Shown: positions 25,383-33,487, counted from the stretch's first letter. The stretch: DNA of 64,000 nucleotides from Paraburkholderia aromaticivorans (GCF_002278075.1 NZ_CP022989.1:4314889-4378888); one strand, 5' to 3'. The notes: generated by a model from the letters alone, not told the origin. Numbers and translations: made by a program.

Positions 25383-25931
25383 ATGGCCGACAACAAGGTT
25401 GACCGTTGGCTACCGCTTGAGGAGGCGGCAGCGGTAATGAACCGCAGTCTGAGAATAATCAAAAGCCAGATGCGCAACGGCCGGATCCGGCGCGATCACC
25501 ACTTCCGGAAAGTTGGTGATGCCCAGTTTGAACTGAACATCACCAAGTATTTGGAATGGCTAGACGAGCAGAAGGAGCGCCGGAAACTTCCGTTCATCGA
25601 ACGCGTGCGCCTCGGCATTGAAGAAGGAAACCAGAAACTTATGGACGCGGTGGACGAAACGCGCACTAAGGCTCCGCGTGAACGAGAGCTTTCTGTGCCA
25701 GTTCTACCAGAATCGGCAAAGCGCCGCCCCAAACTGATTCCTATCGCGGTCTGGGCAGAGGAAACTTTCGGCGATTACGCTCCGCCGGTGCGCACGATTC
25801 GAAGCTGGATTAGGGCGGGGAAAATTTATCCCATGCCAGTAAAGATCGGACGCTCTTACTATGTGAAGCCCGATGCCGAATATGTCGACCCACTCGTGCA
25901 GAGATTTCGGCGGTCGATAGGAAGGTACTGA
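25383..25931 (+). CDS. Tandem winged-helix protein with C-terminal excisionase (Xis-like) domain
   Basis: 182 aa, ATG at 25383 with GGAGG upstream. Residues 8-60 (WLPLEEAAAVMNRSLRIIK, DHHFRKVGDAQFELNI) form one winged helix. Residues 118-175 (IPIAVWAEETFGDY, RTIRSWIRAGKIYPMPVKIG) form a lambda Xis-like domain. That domain is closely similar to the separate 65-aa Xis at 27287. The two are joined by a charged linker. It is divergent from the HTH gene at 25317. Role in excision is inferred. Confidence 0.75.
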   Translation: MADNKVDRWLPLEEAAAVMNRSLRIIKSQMRNGRIRRDHHFRKVGDAQFELNITKYLEWLDEQKERRKLPFIERVRLGIEEGNQKLMDAVDETRTKAPRERELSVPVLPESAKRRPKLIPIAVWAEETFGDYAPPVRTIRSWIRAGKIYPMPVKIGRSYYVKPDAEYVDPLVQRFRRSIGRY

Positions 25932-25937
25932 CTGACC

Positions 25938-26786
25938 TCAGCTGAATTGAGCGACGACGGCCGCATCGCGCTCCAGTTCCCCAGCGACGCCAAGAGCCCA
26001 TGCACGCCATTTTGCGTATACGTCCGCAGACACTCGTCCTTCAGTAACCTGGCCGGCCATCGCAACCGCGTAGATCCTGATCATTTGGCTGGTGTGCCAC
26101 TGTTGAGCACACGCGATCAATGCATCGCGCCGCTTCCGGTCTTCCGCGAGCCGCTGGTCGGCAACTTTTCGCTCAGCGCGCGCGCGCTCGACCGCCAGCT
26201 CAGTCCTGTTTACCTTTTCTACCGCGGCAACTATGCCGGCGTGGCGTCGTTCAATTTCCGCAAGGATTTCCGGAAGACTCTCAGCTAGATCAATACCCGC
26301 TTTCTCCTTGAACACCGGCTTACTGGTCGAATGCTCATTGACAAGCACTTCCAGCCAGCCAGTACCGACAAGCCCATGAGTGTAAACAGACGCTCGATCT
26401 TCTTTCGAGACGAGATCGGTGTCGGCACGGAAGCACGGCTCAATAACGCGTAATGCTGACTCTGCGCCGTCTTTTCGCAGGGCAATGTGGGTGCAGTGAC
26501 GCCCCATGGCAACATCGAACCCGGCGCCCTCCACACAGCGGCAAATCTCGTTCGCTATCTGCAAACCTCGTTCATACGTAGCTCGGGTACATCTGATTGC
26601 CTTCGCCGCGTCAGCTCGGCGCTCCCCGGATCCGGCCTCTGCCGGAAAGAACTCTTCCCACGCGGGATAGCCCGAAATTTTGCCGCTAAGTAAGCCATCA
26701 AATCGTAACTTCATCTTCCAGACGACGCCGTTCCACGCCGACTCGTCTCGACCGGAAGCGTCTGTTCTTAAGACCCTGCGCCTCAT
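25938..26786 (-). CDS. Hypothetical phage protein in the usual integrase position
   Basis: 282 aa, ATG at 26786 overlapping the DUF4224 stop (ATGA) with GGAGG upstream. Residues 30-80 have FDGLLSGKISGYPAWEEFF; residues about 175-225 are a charged coiled-coil; the end (AQQWHTSQMIRIYAV, KWRAWALGVAGELER) resembles the C-termini of unknown proteins in Burkholderiaceae prophages. I see no tyrosine-recombinase R-H-R-Y signature. DUF4224 genes normally lie next to integrases, so this site is where one would expect int. Confidence 0.65.
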   Translation of the reverse strand: MRRRVLRTDASGRDESAWNGVVWKMKLRFDGLLSGKISGYPAWEEFFPAEAGSGERRADAAKAIRCTRATYERGLQIANEICRCVEGAGFDVAMGRHCTHIALRKDGAESALRVIEPCFRADTDLVSKEDRASVYTHGLVGTGWLEVLVNEHSTSKPVFKEKAGIDLAESLPEILAEIERRHAGIVAAVEKVNRTELAVERARAERKVADQRLAEDRKRRDALIACAQQWHTSQMIRIYAVAMAGQVTEGRVSADVYAKWRAWALGVAGELERDAAVVAQFS

Positions 26787-27043
26787 CTTTCCTCCAATCT
26801 GCGGAGCCTTTCTGACCGGAGCAATGGTCGTTCAACCTCTGATGGTGTTGTAGCTTTTGGAGCAAGCCCTAAGCGTTTCGCCAGTAGCGCTTCGAAGACC
26901 TCTTGAGTCAGCACGATCGATCCGTCCGCACGACAGACGACCTTGATGCGGAAGTTCTCTTCGAACCATTTCGCCTGCAGCGAGTATCGCTTCGCGCCAG
27001 TGATCGACAGAAGATCCTCGGGGGAGAGAAGCTTGTATGTCAT
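26783..27043 (-). CDS. DUF4224 protein
   Basis: 86 aa. LLSPEDLLSITGAKRYSLQ, then AKWFEENFRIKVVCRADG, fits DUF4224, a small family found beside phage integrases. The C-terminus is basic. It is coupled to the 282-aa gene by an ATGA overlap. Function not known. Confidence 0.72.
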   Translation of the reverse strand: MTYKLLSPEDLLSITGAKRYSLQAKWFEENFRIKVVCRADGSIVLTQEVFEALLAKRLGLAPKATTPSEVERPLLRSERLRRLEER

Positions 27044-27056
27044 CGCTTGAGTTGCC

Positions 27057-27269
27057 CTAGACCGGTTGCAAAGCGCGGTCTATCTGCTCGATCGGAATCA
27101 TGCCGCATCGGTTGAGCCGGAATATTCCGGCCTTCAACATGTTATGCACGGTACGCGCGCTAACGCCCAGCATCTCGGCGGCCTGTTTCTGGTTAACCTG
27201 AGAGGGACGCGGGTGGCGCTCCGCGTAGAGCTGGACCGCGCGAATCGCTACTCGGAGGTCGTCATCCAT
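27057..27269 (-). CDS. Small helix-turn-helix protein
   Basis: 70 aa, ATG at 27269 with AAGGA ten bases upstream. VNQKQAAEMLGVSARTVHNM, then LKAGIFRLNRCGMIP, is a clear HTH of the MerR/AlpA kind. It stands between the Xis-like and DUF4224 genes in one minus-strand operon. Confidence 0.72.
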   Translation of the reverse strand: MDDDLRVAIRAVQLYAERHPRPSQVNQKQAAEMLGVSARTVHNMLKAGIFRLNRCGMIPIEQIDRALQPV

Positions 27270-27286
27270 TCAATCGCGTCCTTTGG

Positions 27287-27484
27287 TTAGCCTGGAATCC
27301 GATCCACGAGCCGCGGCCGGATCGTCGAATCTGCAAATGTGGCGTTGTCTTCGACGTAGCACGACCGCCCAACCTTCACTGGCGGCGGATAGATCTTGCC
27401 GGCCTTGATCCACAGCCGCGCCGTGCGAATTTTGGGCGGCGGGTCGAATTCCTTTTCTAGCCACTTATCAAGTCGGATTTTCAT
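27287..27484 (-). CDS. Excisionase (lambda Xis-like)
   Basis: 65 aa. MKIRLDKWLEKEF, then PPPKIRTARLWIKAGKIYPP and PVKVGRSCYVEDNATF, matches the lambda Xis fold (W..R.I.P.PV..GR.Y). It is the first gene of the operon 27484-25938. GGAG lies 11 bases before the ATG. Excisionases direct integrase to excise; no intact integrase is in this window. Confidence 0.82.
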   Translation of the reverse strand: MKIRLDKWLEKEFDPPPKIRTARLWIKAGKIYPPPVKVGRSCYVEDNATFADSTIRPRLVDRIPG

Positions 27485-27586
27485 CAGCGCAGTTGCTCCG
27501 AGAAACGTTCACGAACGCCGATGATAGCGCGCGCTTGCGGCCAGCACCCCACAGCGGCAAAATGCGGCCTTCAACGGGGGACCACA

Positions 27587-27865
27587 ATGAAAACAATTCT
27601 CGCTTTGGCAGCACTGACCACGCTCGCCGCATGCACGACCATTTCCGAAGTCACGCCGGCCGGCGACGGGCATTACACCGTCACGACCCAAGTCCGCGGC
27701 GGCATGACACCATGGGGCGAGGTGAAAGCGTCAAGCCTGAAGCGTGCCGACGAGTACTGCACTCACCAAGGCAAGCAGATGCATCAGGTCGACATGCAGA
27801 CGCATGGGGTCCGCGGATGGACTCCGCAGGAGGCTGAACTGACGTTCTCGTGCACCTCCGGGTAA
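27587..27865 (+). CDS. Small lipoprotein, copy A of a duplicated gene
   Basis: 92 aa. Signal peptide MKTILALAALTTLAAC with a lipobox at the Cys; mature part begins TTISEVTPAGDGHYTVTTQ. About 93% identical at DNA level to copy B (31501-31779) over the last 200 nt, including a run of more than 50 identical bases; the signal-peptide regions differ. GGGGGA precedes the ATG. Outer-membrane lipoprotein of unknown role. Confidence 0.8.
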   Translation: MKTILALAALTTLAACTTISEVTPAGDGHYTVTTQVRGGMTPWGEVKASSLKRADEYCTHQGKQMHQVDMQTHGVRGWTPQEAELTFSCTSG

Positions 27866-27954
27866 CATGTCGCATAGCGCTTACGGAGTGGGCCGACCGC
27901 ACTCGCCATCTCGCGGTCTGTTCTTTTGGCATTGGTACGCAAGGAATCGTAGTT

Positions 27955-28623
27955 TTGAATAACAAAGCAAAAACAAAACAGCGTGAGCAAGCCGCGAAAC
28001 TCTATACCCATTTGCTGGAAGAAATCCAAATTAGGCTCAGTAGCATCGAAGATGCGCTCAGTGGAAAGCTTCCCCTCTCACCCATGCTGACGCGGGAGTT
28101 TTGCTTTCTTCAAATCCGCATGATCTGCGAACTAGTCGCCTCCGGTTGCCTTGTCATGCACGGAGACATACCGGCGACGCGCGAAGGTAGGTTGCAAAAG
28201 GCTTGGAAAGCCGATGTCATCATGGCCGAACTGGGAAAAATACATACGAACTTTTACCCTCGTCCAGTGCGACAGAAATTACTTACCGATCCGTCGGTGC
28301 CGGGTCCCCGGAAAATCCACCTCGAACCACTGAAGTCCGGATTTTTTTCGCGAGACGAGCTCATCCGACTCTATGGAAAATGCGGCGACGTTTTGCATAA
28401 AGGAAATCTCAAGAGACTACTAAAACCCGGAGAAAATCTGCAATGGGACACCGCTGAGACGATTGAAATTATCTCCAAGCTTCGCGGATTATTAGACCAA
28501 CATCAAATTCTGTCACTTGACTGTGAAACACTATACGTGTGCGGCTACGACCCCGCCACAAAGAAAGTGTTCGTCTCGATCGCGGGAGTCGTCGTCCAAG
28601 CAGACTCGCGTGAACATCCGTAA
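27955..28623 (+). CDS. Hypothetical accessory protein
   Basis: 222 aa from a TTG at 27955 (AAGGAA nine bases upstream). Mostly helical: LLEEIQIRLSSIEDALSG, FLQIRMICELVASGCLVMHG, then RLYGKCGDVLHKGN, and a beta-rich tail (LYVCGYDPATKKVFVSIA). The helical part with a late L-H-K-G resembles HEPN-like folds but lacks the R-x4-6-H motif, so no assignment is made. Lower G+C than the core genes. It lies just after lipoprotein copy A. Confidence 0.65.
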   Translation: MNNKAKTKQREQAAKLYTHLLEEIQIRLSSIEDALSGKLPLSPMLTREFCFLQIRMICELVASGCLVMHGDIPATREGRLQKAWKADVIMAELGKIHTNFYPRPVRQKLLTDPSVPGPRKIHLEPLKSGFFSRDELIRLYGKCGDVLHKGNLKRLLKPGENLQWDTAETIEIISKLRGLLDQHQILSLDCETLYVCGYDPATKKVFVSIAGVVVQADSREHP

Positions 28624-28764
28624 AAATCCGCAGAATATATCTCGAACACAGATAATGAGCCGACATCAACCGGCTTGAAATCAGCGTCAACGTGGGGGGC
28701 GACCGGCGACCATTACCGTAATTTCGACTACCGTCGCGCCGGATAGGACACTGGCTTGGCAACG

Positions 28765-29061
28765 ATGGCTCGCACTGGCGAATGGCTGCGCACCGATCAC
28801 CTGGTTGAATCAGGACGCATCTGGTGCAACGCAAACGGCGCACGCTTAGATTGGCAAGACCGCGTCTCGCTCGGACAGATAGCGGCCGACCTAGCGCCGC
28901 AGGTTAGGGCGGCGTTTGGGCTGACGAGGGAGCGTTCGTTGGTGCCACTATGTCGCGACGGTTGGATGCTCGGCTATGAGTCGCCAGTGGTTTGCGGTAT
29001 CTACGATGTATGCGCGACTCGTTTGATGGTTGACTCCGGCTCATGGTTCCGCGTAAAATAA
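28765..29061 (+). CDS. Hypothetical small protein
   Basis: 98 aa from the ATG at 28765; no strong ribosome site is seen. MARTGEWLRTDHLVESGRIW, later RSLVPLCRDGWMLGYES, is compact and non-repetitive, not recognised. A perfect terminator follows at 29140-29172, supporting transcription on this strand. Confidence 0.45.
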   Translation: MARTGEWLRTDHLVESGRIWCNANGARLDWQDRVSLGQIAADLAPQVRAAFGLTRERSLVPLCRDGWMLGYESPVVCGIYDVCATRLMVDSGSWFRVK

Positions 29062-29139
29062 CAGGTTTTTCTCAAAACGCATCTTGTCGTAAGATCCGAA
29101 TCCTTCCGATCACGAACGCTGAAGGCGACAAGAGTGTTG

Positions 29140-29172
29140 TTAGACTGCGCCGCGGACGCAGTCTAAATTTTT
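29140..29172 (+). terminator. Strong intrinsic terminator
   Basis: TTAGACTGCG and CGCAGTCTAA form a perfect 10-bp stem around a 7-nt loop, followed by ATTTTTCC. It separates the 27955-29061 genes from the HEPN unit that follows. Confidence 0.88.
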
Positions 29173-29231
29173 CCGTACAACTACCGATAACTTAGAGTGT
29201 GCGCTTGGCCACAATGTCAGGAACACAAAGC

Positions 29232-29251
29232 CATGGTACGCTCGTGCCATG
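29232..29251. promoter_or_regulatory. Imperfect palindrome upstream of the HEPN operon
   Basis: CATGGTAC-gctc-GTGCCATG, an 8-bp arm with one mismatch, lies about 70 nt before the operon's first start codon. It is a candidate operator; only the symmetry is observed. Confidence 0.35.
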
Positions 29252-29321
29252 AACGGGTGGTTGTACGAAGAAGGTAAAAAATACCTAGGCGGCAATGGCC
29301 GCGCTAAGACACGAAGGCAAC

Positions 29322-30095
29322 ATGCAAGCTAAGCCACGGGAAAAGACCGTTGGAATTATTCAGCGCATCAACGACCTGCAGCTGTCATCCCCCTACTTCA
29401 CTGACGTTTCGAGCTTGAGCGCCGAGAGCCGCGAGTGGCGAGTCTTGAGGAGGGAAGTGGACGACGTGTTTAAGGTCGATGCTCGCTCAGGCTGGGAACT
29501 GACTGGCATATTGCAGTCGCTGTGTTGCGACCGCGAGGGCATGGAAAGTGCTTTCCAAAAGAGTTTAGCCCTTGGCATTTCAGAAAGTAACCATTTGAAC
29601 CTAATGGTTAACCGCTTGAATCTCGGATTGTTTAGTGAGTCTCAGCAGGTGTACAGTCAAGTAGGCTCGCCAGAAGGCGGGAATTTTACGATGATGATCC
29701 GAGACGGCTATGTTGCCGGGGCAATCTTCCAAGCGGCTCAGTTTGCCGGGAGGGCGCGCGAAATGGGCATCGAATGGGATGGCAGCGAAGAAATGGCTGA
29801 AGAATTCCGGCGGGCAGTTGCGCTGTTACAGCAGGCAGGCATTGACGACGCGATGATTGCACGTCATTTGGACGTGGCCGGGAACATTCTCGTTCGTCAC
29901 AAGATCCGCCCGCGCATCGAGCCGATGGTCACCTCTTTACCAGGCGTCTTCGAGGGAGTGACTTATCTGTTTAGCGTGCCAGTTAGTGCGCGCGAAGCAT
30001 TTGAGATGAACATGGAATTGTCAGAAGCCGAGGATCAAGCCGGCATCGAGCCGACACCCGGTTTCGAGGTCGTTTTCGAGGCAGCGGCGGCATGA
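29322..30095 (+). CDS. Unknown helical protein paired with a HEPN gene (candidate antitoxin/sensor)
   Basis: 257 aa from the ATG at 29322 (AAGG six bases upstream); an ATG at 29295 is possible. Residues about 45-120 look like helical repeats of TPR kind (GWELTGILQSLCCDREGM, ESNHLNLMVNRLNLGLF). The end (YLFSVPVSAREAFEMNMELS, then acidic to the stop) may be a separate beta domain. It overlaps the HEPN start by ATGA. No known family. Lower G+C than the core. It could be the antitoxin or sensor of the HEPN protein. Confidence 0.7.
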   Translation: MQAKPREKTVGIIQRINDLQLSSPYFTDVSSLSAESREWRVLRREVDDVFKVDARSGWELTGILQSLCCDREGMESAFQKSLALGISESNHLNLMVNRLNLGLFSESQQVYSQVGSPEGGNFTMMIRDGYVAGAIFQAAQFAGRAREMGIEWDGSEEMAEEFRRAVALLQQAGIDDAMIARHLDVAGNILVRHKIRPRIEPMVTSLPGVFEGVTYLFSVPVSAREAFEMNMELSEAEDQAGIEPTPGFEVVFEAAAA

Positions 30096-30475
30096 GTTCC
30101 ACTCCGGAAGAATTGATGGTTTGCGCGGAAGCGTTGCTACCCAGCGCCAGCGATGAGACACAATATCGGTCAGTTTGCAGCCGTGCATACTACGCAGCAT
30201 TCAATGCCGCGAATGCCTTCCATAATAATTTATCGACGCCGGGTACCGTCGGGAATGCCAGTGGCCGTCATCAGCAGCTCATATCGCAGTTGCTGAATCC
30301 TCAGATAAGTCAAAAAAACAAGCGGTATCTGGTATCTCGTGCCTTAGGAAAAAGTTTGATGCCTCTCATTTTGGCTCGCGTGAGGGCAGACTACGAGATC
30401 CAACTTGACGTGGATCAGGCATTGGCGACCAAGACCACTGCCGGCGCCCGTGTTGTGGTCGACGCAGCGAAGTAA
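30092..30475 (+). CDS. HEPN-domain protein (candidate toxin/RNase partner)
   Basis: 127 aa. SVCSRAYYAAFNAANAFHNN is the classic HEPN (UPF0332-type) helix with a RAYYAAF core. SGRHQQLISQLL and RVRADYEIQLDVDQAL are the other two conserved parts (the R-x-ADY helix). HEPN proteins are often RNases or nucleotide-binding partners in toxin-antitoxin and phage-defence systems, usually beside an MNT nucleotidyltransferase; here the partner is a different, unknown protein. The R-x4-6-H catalytic motif is not evident. Confidence 0.75.
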   Translation: MSSTPEELMVCAEALLPSASDETQYRSVCSRAYYAAFNAANAFHNNLSTPGTVGNASGRHQQLISQLLNPQISQKNKRYLVSRALGKSLMPLILARVRADYEIQLDVDQALATKTTAGARVVVDAAK

Positions 30476-30690
30476 ACAAATTTTAGCCAGTGCGGCCGCA
30501 AGCAATCAGCGAGAAGATGCATCTCTGCAATATCAGAAATCGCACCCGTATTTCCTCAGGAGATGGTTTTTAGGGGCACTAGTGGGGGCATAGAAAATCA
30601 AAATCCGCCAGCAATGCCCTACCAGACATGGAGTATGAGTTCTGTCAGGGGACCAACTAGCTTCCCAGCAACATCCAAGTTCGCCTAGAA
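30476..30690. other. Gap after HEPN gene
   Basis: No coding sequence or RNA structure stands out in these bases; AT-richer than the core. Confidence 0.5.
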
Positions 30691-30722
30691 AAGCCCCGTA
30701 TGCCTTGCGCTGCGGGGCTTTT
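30691..30722 (+). terminator. Intrinsic terminator after the HEPN unit
   Basis: AAAAGCCCCG-(14 nt)-CGGGGCTTTTT: an 8-9 bp stem followed by a U run. It ends the operon that starts near 29300. Confidence 0.8.
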
Positions 30723-30823
30723 TGCTGCCATCATTGCCTACGTTTGCCCAACGCAAGCCAGATTCGTTGGGGGTATCGGTGGGGATTTCGCCGAATATCC
30801 AGAGATTCAATACCCTCAATATC

Positions 30824-31024
30824 ATGCCCAAACAAATCGCACATCTGAGCGAGCTTTAAGTCCGCAAGGCCAAGCCGGCCGAACAGCCGTGTCGCCTCGC
30901 CGATCACAAGGGACCCTATCTCCAAGTGATGCCCAACGGTTAGCGCTAATGGCGCATGAAGTGCCGCTTCGACGGAAAAGAGAAACTCGCATCATTCGGC
31001 GTCTACCTGAAAGGGGCGCTCTAA
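30824..31024 (+). pseudogene. P4-type integrase N-terminal remnant
   Basis: The frame from 30824 reads VRKAKPAEQPCRLADHKGPY, then LQVMPNG, WRMKCRFDGKEKLASFGVY. This is the arm-binding DUF4102 domain that begins P4-type integrases. Stops at 30857 (TAA), then TAG and TAA after MPNG, interrupt it without a shift of frame, and the catalytic part is gone. The preceding GGGGGTATCGGTGGGG is like the sequence that often lies before such integrases at their attachment site. It shows past integration of a satellite or island here. Confidence 0.82.
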
Positions 31025-31500
31025 TGCCAATATCACGGACTGGCGTCGATCTGCCGTCCATGAATTCTTCCACACTCGAACTCTCCGGCAAATCTGCCGC
31101 GTGGGCATTGCCCAGGTCTTCTACACGCTCCTTCCGCTAGTAGTTCTATCTGTCCTTTACGCGATACTTTGGCATCACGAATTACCGAGACTGATGGCGC
31201 GCCGGATGTGATGTTTGTCTCACTTGTCGATGCCACACGTGACTCCATCAAGTCGGCCATCCGAAGTCAAGTCGAAGCGCGTTGGCGTCTGGCTCGAAGA
31301 TGAGGCATGTGTTGAAAGCAGTCGACTGTCGTTGAAGACGGCGAGAACCCGAACAGACTCGCCCGCGCCGCTTAAGGCGGCCAGAAGTGGGACCGGCTTG
31401 AGTCCGAAGGCAATTGTCTGAAAGCGTGAACGGCGTCATCCGAAAGGGCCTTGCAGTTCGGCGCAGGTGCCAGCAGAATTGCCGAAAATTCGGGGGCTCA
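31025..31500. other. Non-coding or decayed sequence
   Basis: One frame near 31095-31206 reads as a hydrophobic peptide (QVFYTLLPLVVLSVLYAILW) without a start codon or homology, perhaps a decayed membrane protein. Nothing else is supported before lipoprotein copy B. Confidence 0.4.
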
Positions 31501-31779
31501 ATGAGAACAAAAATAGCTGTGGCGGTACTGATCGTGCTCGCTGCGTGCACGACCATCTCGGAGGTCACACCCGCGGGTGATGGGCGCTACACCGTCACGA
31601 CCCAAGTCCGCGGCGGCATGACGCCCTGGGGCGAAGTGAAAGCGTCAAGCCTGAAGCGTGCCGACGAGTACTGCACTCACCAAGGCAAGCAAATGCATCA
31701 GGTCGACATGCAGACGCACGGCGTCCGAGGATGGACGCCGCAGGAGGCGGAACTCACGTTCTCGTGCGCGTCTGGGTAA
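31501..31779 (+). CDS. Small lipoprotein, copy B of a duplicated gene
   Basis: 92 aa; MRTKIAVAVLIVLAAC signal peptide and lipobox, mature part nearly identical to copy A at 27587. Bases after the stop also match copy A for about 20 nt (taacat..gtcgcata), then diverge: here a Zn-ribbon gene follows, there the island gene. Confidence 0.8.
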   Translation: MRTKIAVAVLIVLAACTTISEVTPAGDGRYTVTTQVRGGMTPWGEVKASSLKRADEYCTHQGKQMHQVDMQTHGVRGWTPQEAELTFSCASG

Positions 31780-31808
31780 CATAGTCGCATACCGCCCACG
31801 GAGGCGAC

Positions 31809-32057
31809 ATGCACAATGCCCCCCTTTTCCACGTCTTGCTGGATCATCTAGACGCAATCGACGCCCCGCCGATGGAGATCCAGCGATTCGTCGACCGCTG
31901 GCACCGTCTGCGATCGCACGAGGCGTTCCCCTGCCCCGTCTGCTTTCTCGCGGGCAAAGAACAGCCGCTTGCCGCATTGCCGACTCGGGGCAACGTCGAA
32001 CCCGTGGCATGCGCTAGCTGCGGAAGCCAGTTCGACGTCCCTCTCGACGAATCATGA
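31809..32057 (+). CDS. Small zinc-ribbon-like protein
   Basis: 82 aa, ATG at 31809 with GGAGG six bases upstream. Two Cys pairs (CPVC and CASC) 37 residues apart suggest a zinc ribbon. The N-terminus is helical (HVLLDHLDAIDAPPMEIQRF). It follows lipoprotein copy B by 29 nt, probably in one transcript. Function unknown. Confidence 0.7.
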   Translation: MHNAPLFHVLLDHLDAIDAPPMEIQRFVDRWHRLRSHEAFPCPVCFLAGKEQPLAALPTRGNVEPVACASCGSQFDVPLDES

Positions 32058-32180
32058 AGGTGCGAACTTTTGACGACGCACGCGCCTGCCAAGGCGAATC
32101 GTCCACTCACCACAAGCCGATGGATGCAATGCCGCGCTGGGCGGTGCGGGCCAAGCGGGCATCACCCCAGCCACCATTCT

Positions 32181-32489
32181 TTACGGACGAGGCACGCCCT
32201 CGCGACCGCCCGCACCATCACGAAGGGAGTGAATGGTGGAGTTCCCCGAGTGCATGCAGTCGATAAACGTGTGCGCTCGTTTCTCGGCGTATCTGAACGC
32301 ATCCTGCTCAGAGATGAATTCCAATTGCTCTGGAAAACTTGCAACCTTTTGTGCCGGTAAACTAGACGAGCTGATAGCCCACGACACCCTGTACCGGCGC
32401 CCGACATTGTGCAGACACAACGTCTTCCCGGTCGTGACCTGAACGTCGATTTTGAAGCCGCGATACGGAGCATAGGATTGGCAAGCCAT
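32181..32489 (-). CDS. Hypothetical protein (Burkholderiaceae-type)
   Basis: 102 aa from the ATG at 32489 (AGGAGGG upstream). MACQSYAPYRGFKIDVQVT, then RRYRVSWAISS and SEQDAFRYAEKRAHTFID, matches a small beta-alpha protein often seen in this family. Function unknown. Confidence 0.65.
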   Translation of the reverse strand: MACQSYAPYRGFKIDVQVTTGKTLCLHNVGRRYRVSWAISSSSLPAQKVASFPEQLEFISEQDAFRYAEKRAHTFIDCMHSGNSTIHSLRDGAGGREGVPRP

Positions 32490-32791
32490 GATCACCCTCC
32501 TGACGCGATAGTGCGCGCATGTAACTAGCATGCGCAACCGCCATGCCCCGAACTCAACCGCCAGCGAAACAACCATCCCGGCTCAAAGAAGCTGACAAAA
32601 AAACCGCAGGCAACGCTGCGGCTTAAACACACGCCGCGTTCGGGGCGCTGACGCGGTTATGTTACAGACACCTGTCGACGAATATAACCAGGGATTTCGT
32701 ACGATGTTTCGGTGAGCGCTGACAACCGGCACTGAGTCGGCACCCATCGTACAGCGGTCGATCGCGCCCCCGGCGCATCGACGGTGACCCA
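32490..32791. other. Gap with a terminator only
   Basis: No coding sequence is supported. The only structure is the minus-strand terminator at 32597-32621. Confidence 0.5.
32597..32621 (-). terminator. Intrinsic terminator
   Basis: On the minus strand CCGCAG-cgttgc-CTGCGG is followed by TTTTTTT. It terminates the gene at 32792-33010. Confidence 0.82.
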
Positions 32792-33010
32792 CTATTGTTC
32801 GATATACATCCGCCACTTGGGAAACTGCTCGAAGAAGCTTTCGCTGACATAAACGAGGTACACAACCGGCGAGCTGGTATGCGTCGCCGCGCCAGGTTCA
32901 TTGACGATCGTCATACTCGGATCGATGCCAGAAACACTCGCCCAAGCTGTCAGGTCGTCAGGGAGATCGCCGGCTTCTTCGCGCGGCACACGCAATTTGA
33001 TCGGCTGCAT
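32792..33010 (-). CDS. Hypothetical small protein
   Basis: 72 aa, ATG at 33010 with CGGAGA upstream. MQPIKLRVPREEAGDLPDDL, later FEQFPKWRMYIEQ. Not recognised; the strong terminator downstream on the same strand supports it. Confidence 0.5.
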   Translation of the reverse strand: MQPIKLRVPREEAGDLPDDLTAWASVSGIDPSMTIVNEPGAATHTSSPVVYLVYVSESFFEQFPKWRMYIEQ

Positions 33011-33487
33011 GGCATCTCCGACAAATGAAGGACGTCGCGCTGAATATCATACAGAACAGCGGCCTGCGCGCGTTGGCCACGGCGCAGATATGAAAAAGCC
33101 CAGCGTGAGGCCCTGCGCGAGCACTGTCTGCCTAATGATGCTGAAGGGAGATGCAAGGCCGCGTGCTGGGCGCCGACAGCCGCCGTCGTCAGACACTCTC
33201 ACGCGCGTGGCGATCGGCATATTGCGGTCGAATGAACGGGCGCAGGCCACGCCTCGCTGCCCGCACAAGCGCCGTGAAGCAAGTCACCGTGACGCTGCCC
33301 TCGAAGCCGGCAGCCACTGCGTCTGCCATCGCTGAGATGCTGAAGCAGCCCTGTACTAGCGGAACGCCCCTCAACGCGGCAATCGCCATTCACGCCATCC
33401 CAGCGTGCGCGCGCATCCAACCACAACCGCCCGAGGAAGCGTCACGGGGGTTCCGTCGGTGAACGTCTGTTATCGAAGAGTCCCGGC
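33011..33487. other. Gap without a supported gene
   Basis: Short open frames exist on both strands but none has a ribosome site or recognisable composition. It marks the change from the accessory region to chromosomal genes. Confidence 0.5.

Noticed and set aside
33151..33462. Small open frames on both strands near 33.2 kb
   Set aside because: No ribosome site, homology or codon character to choose one.
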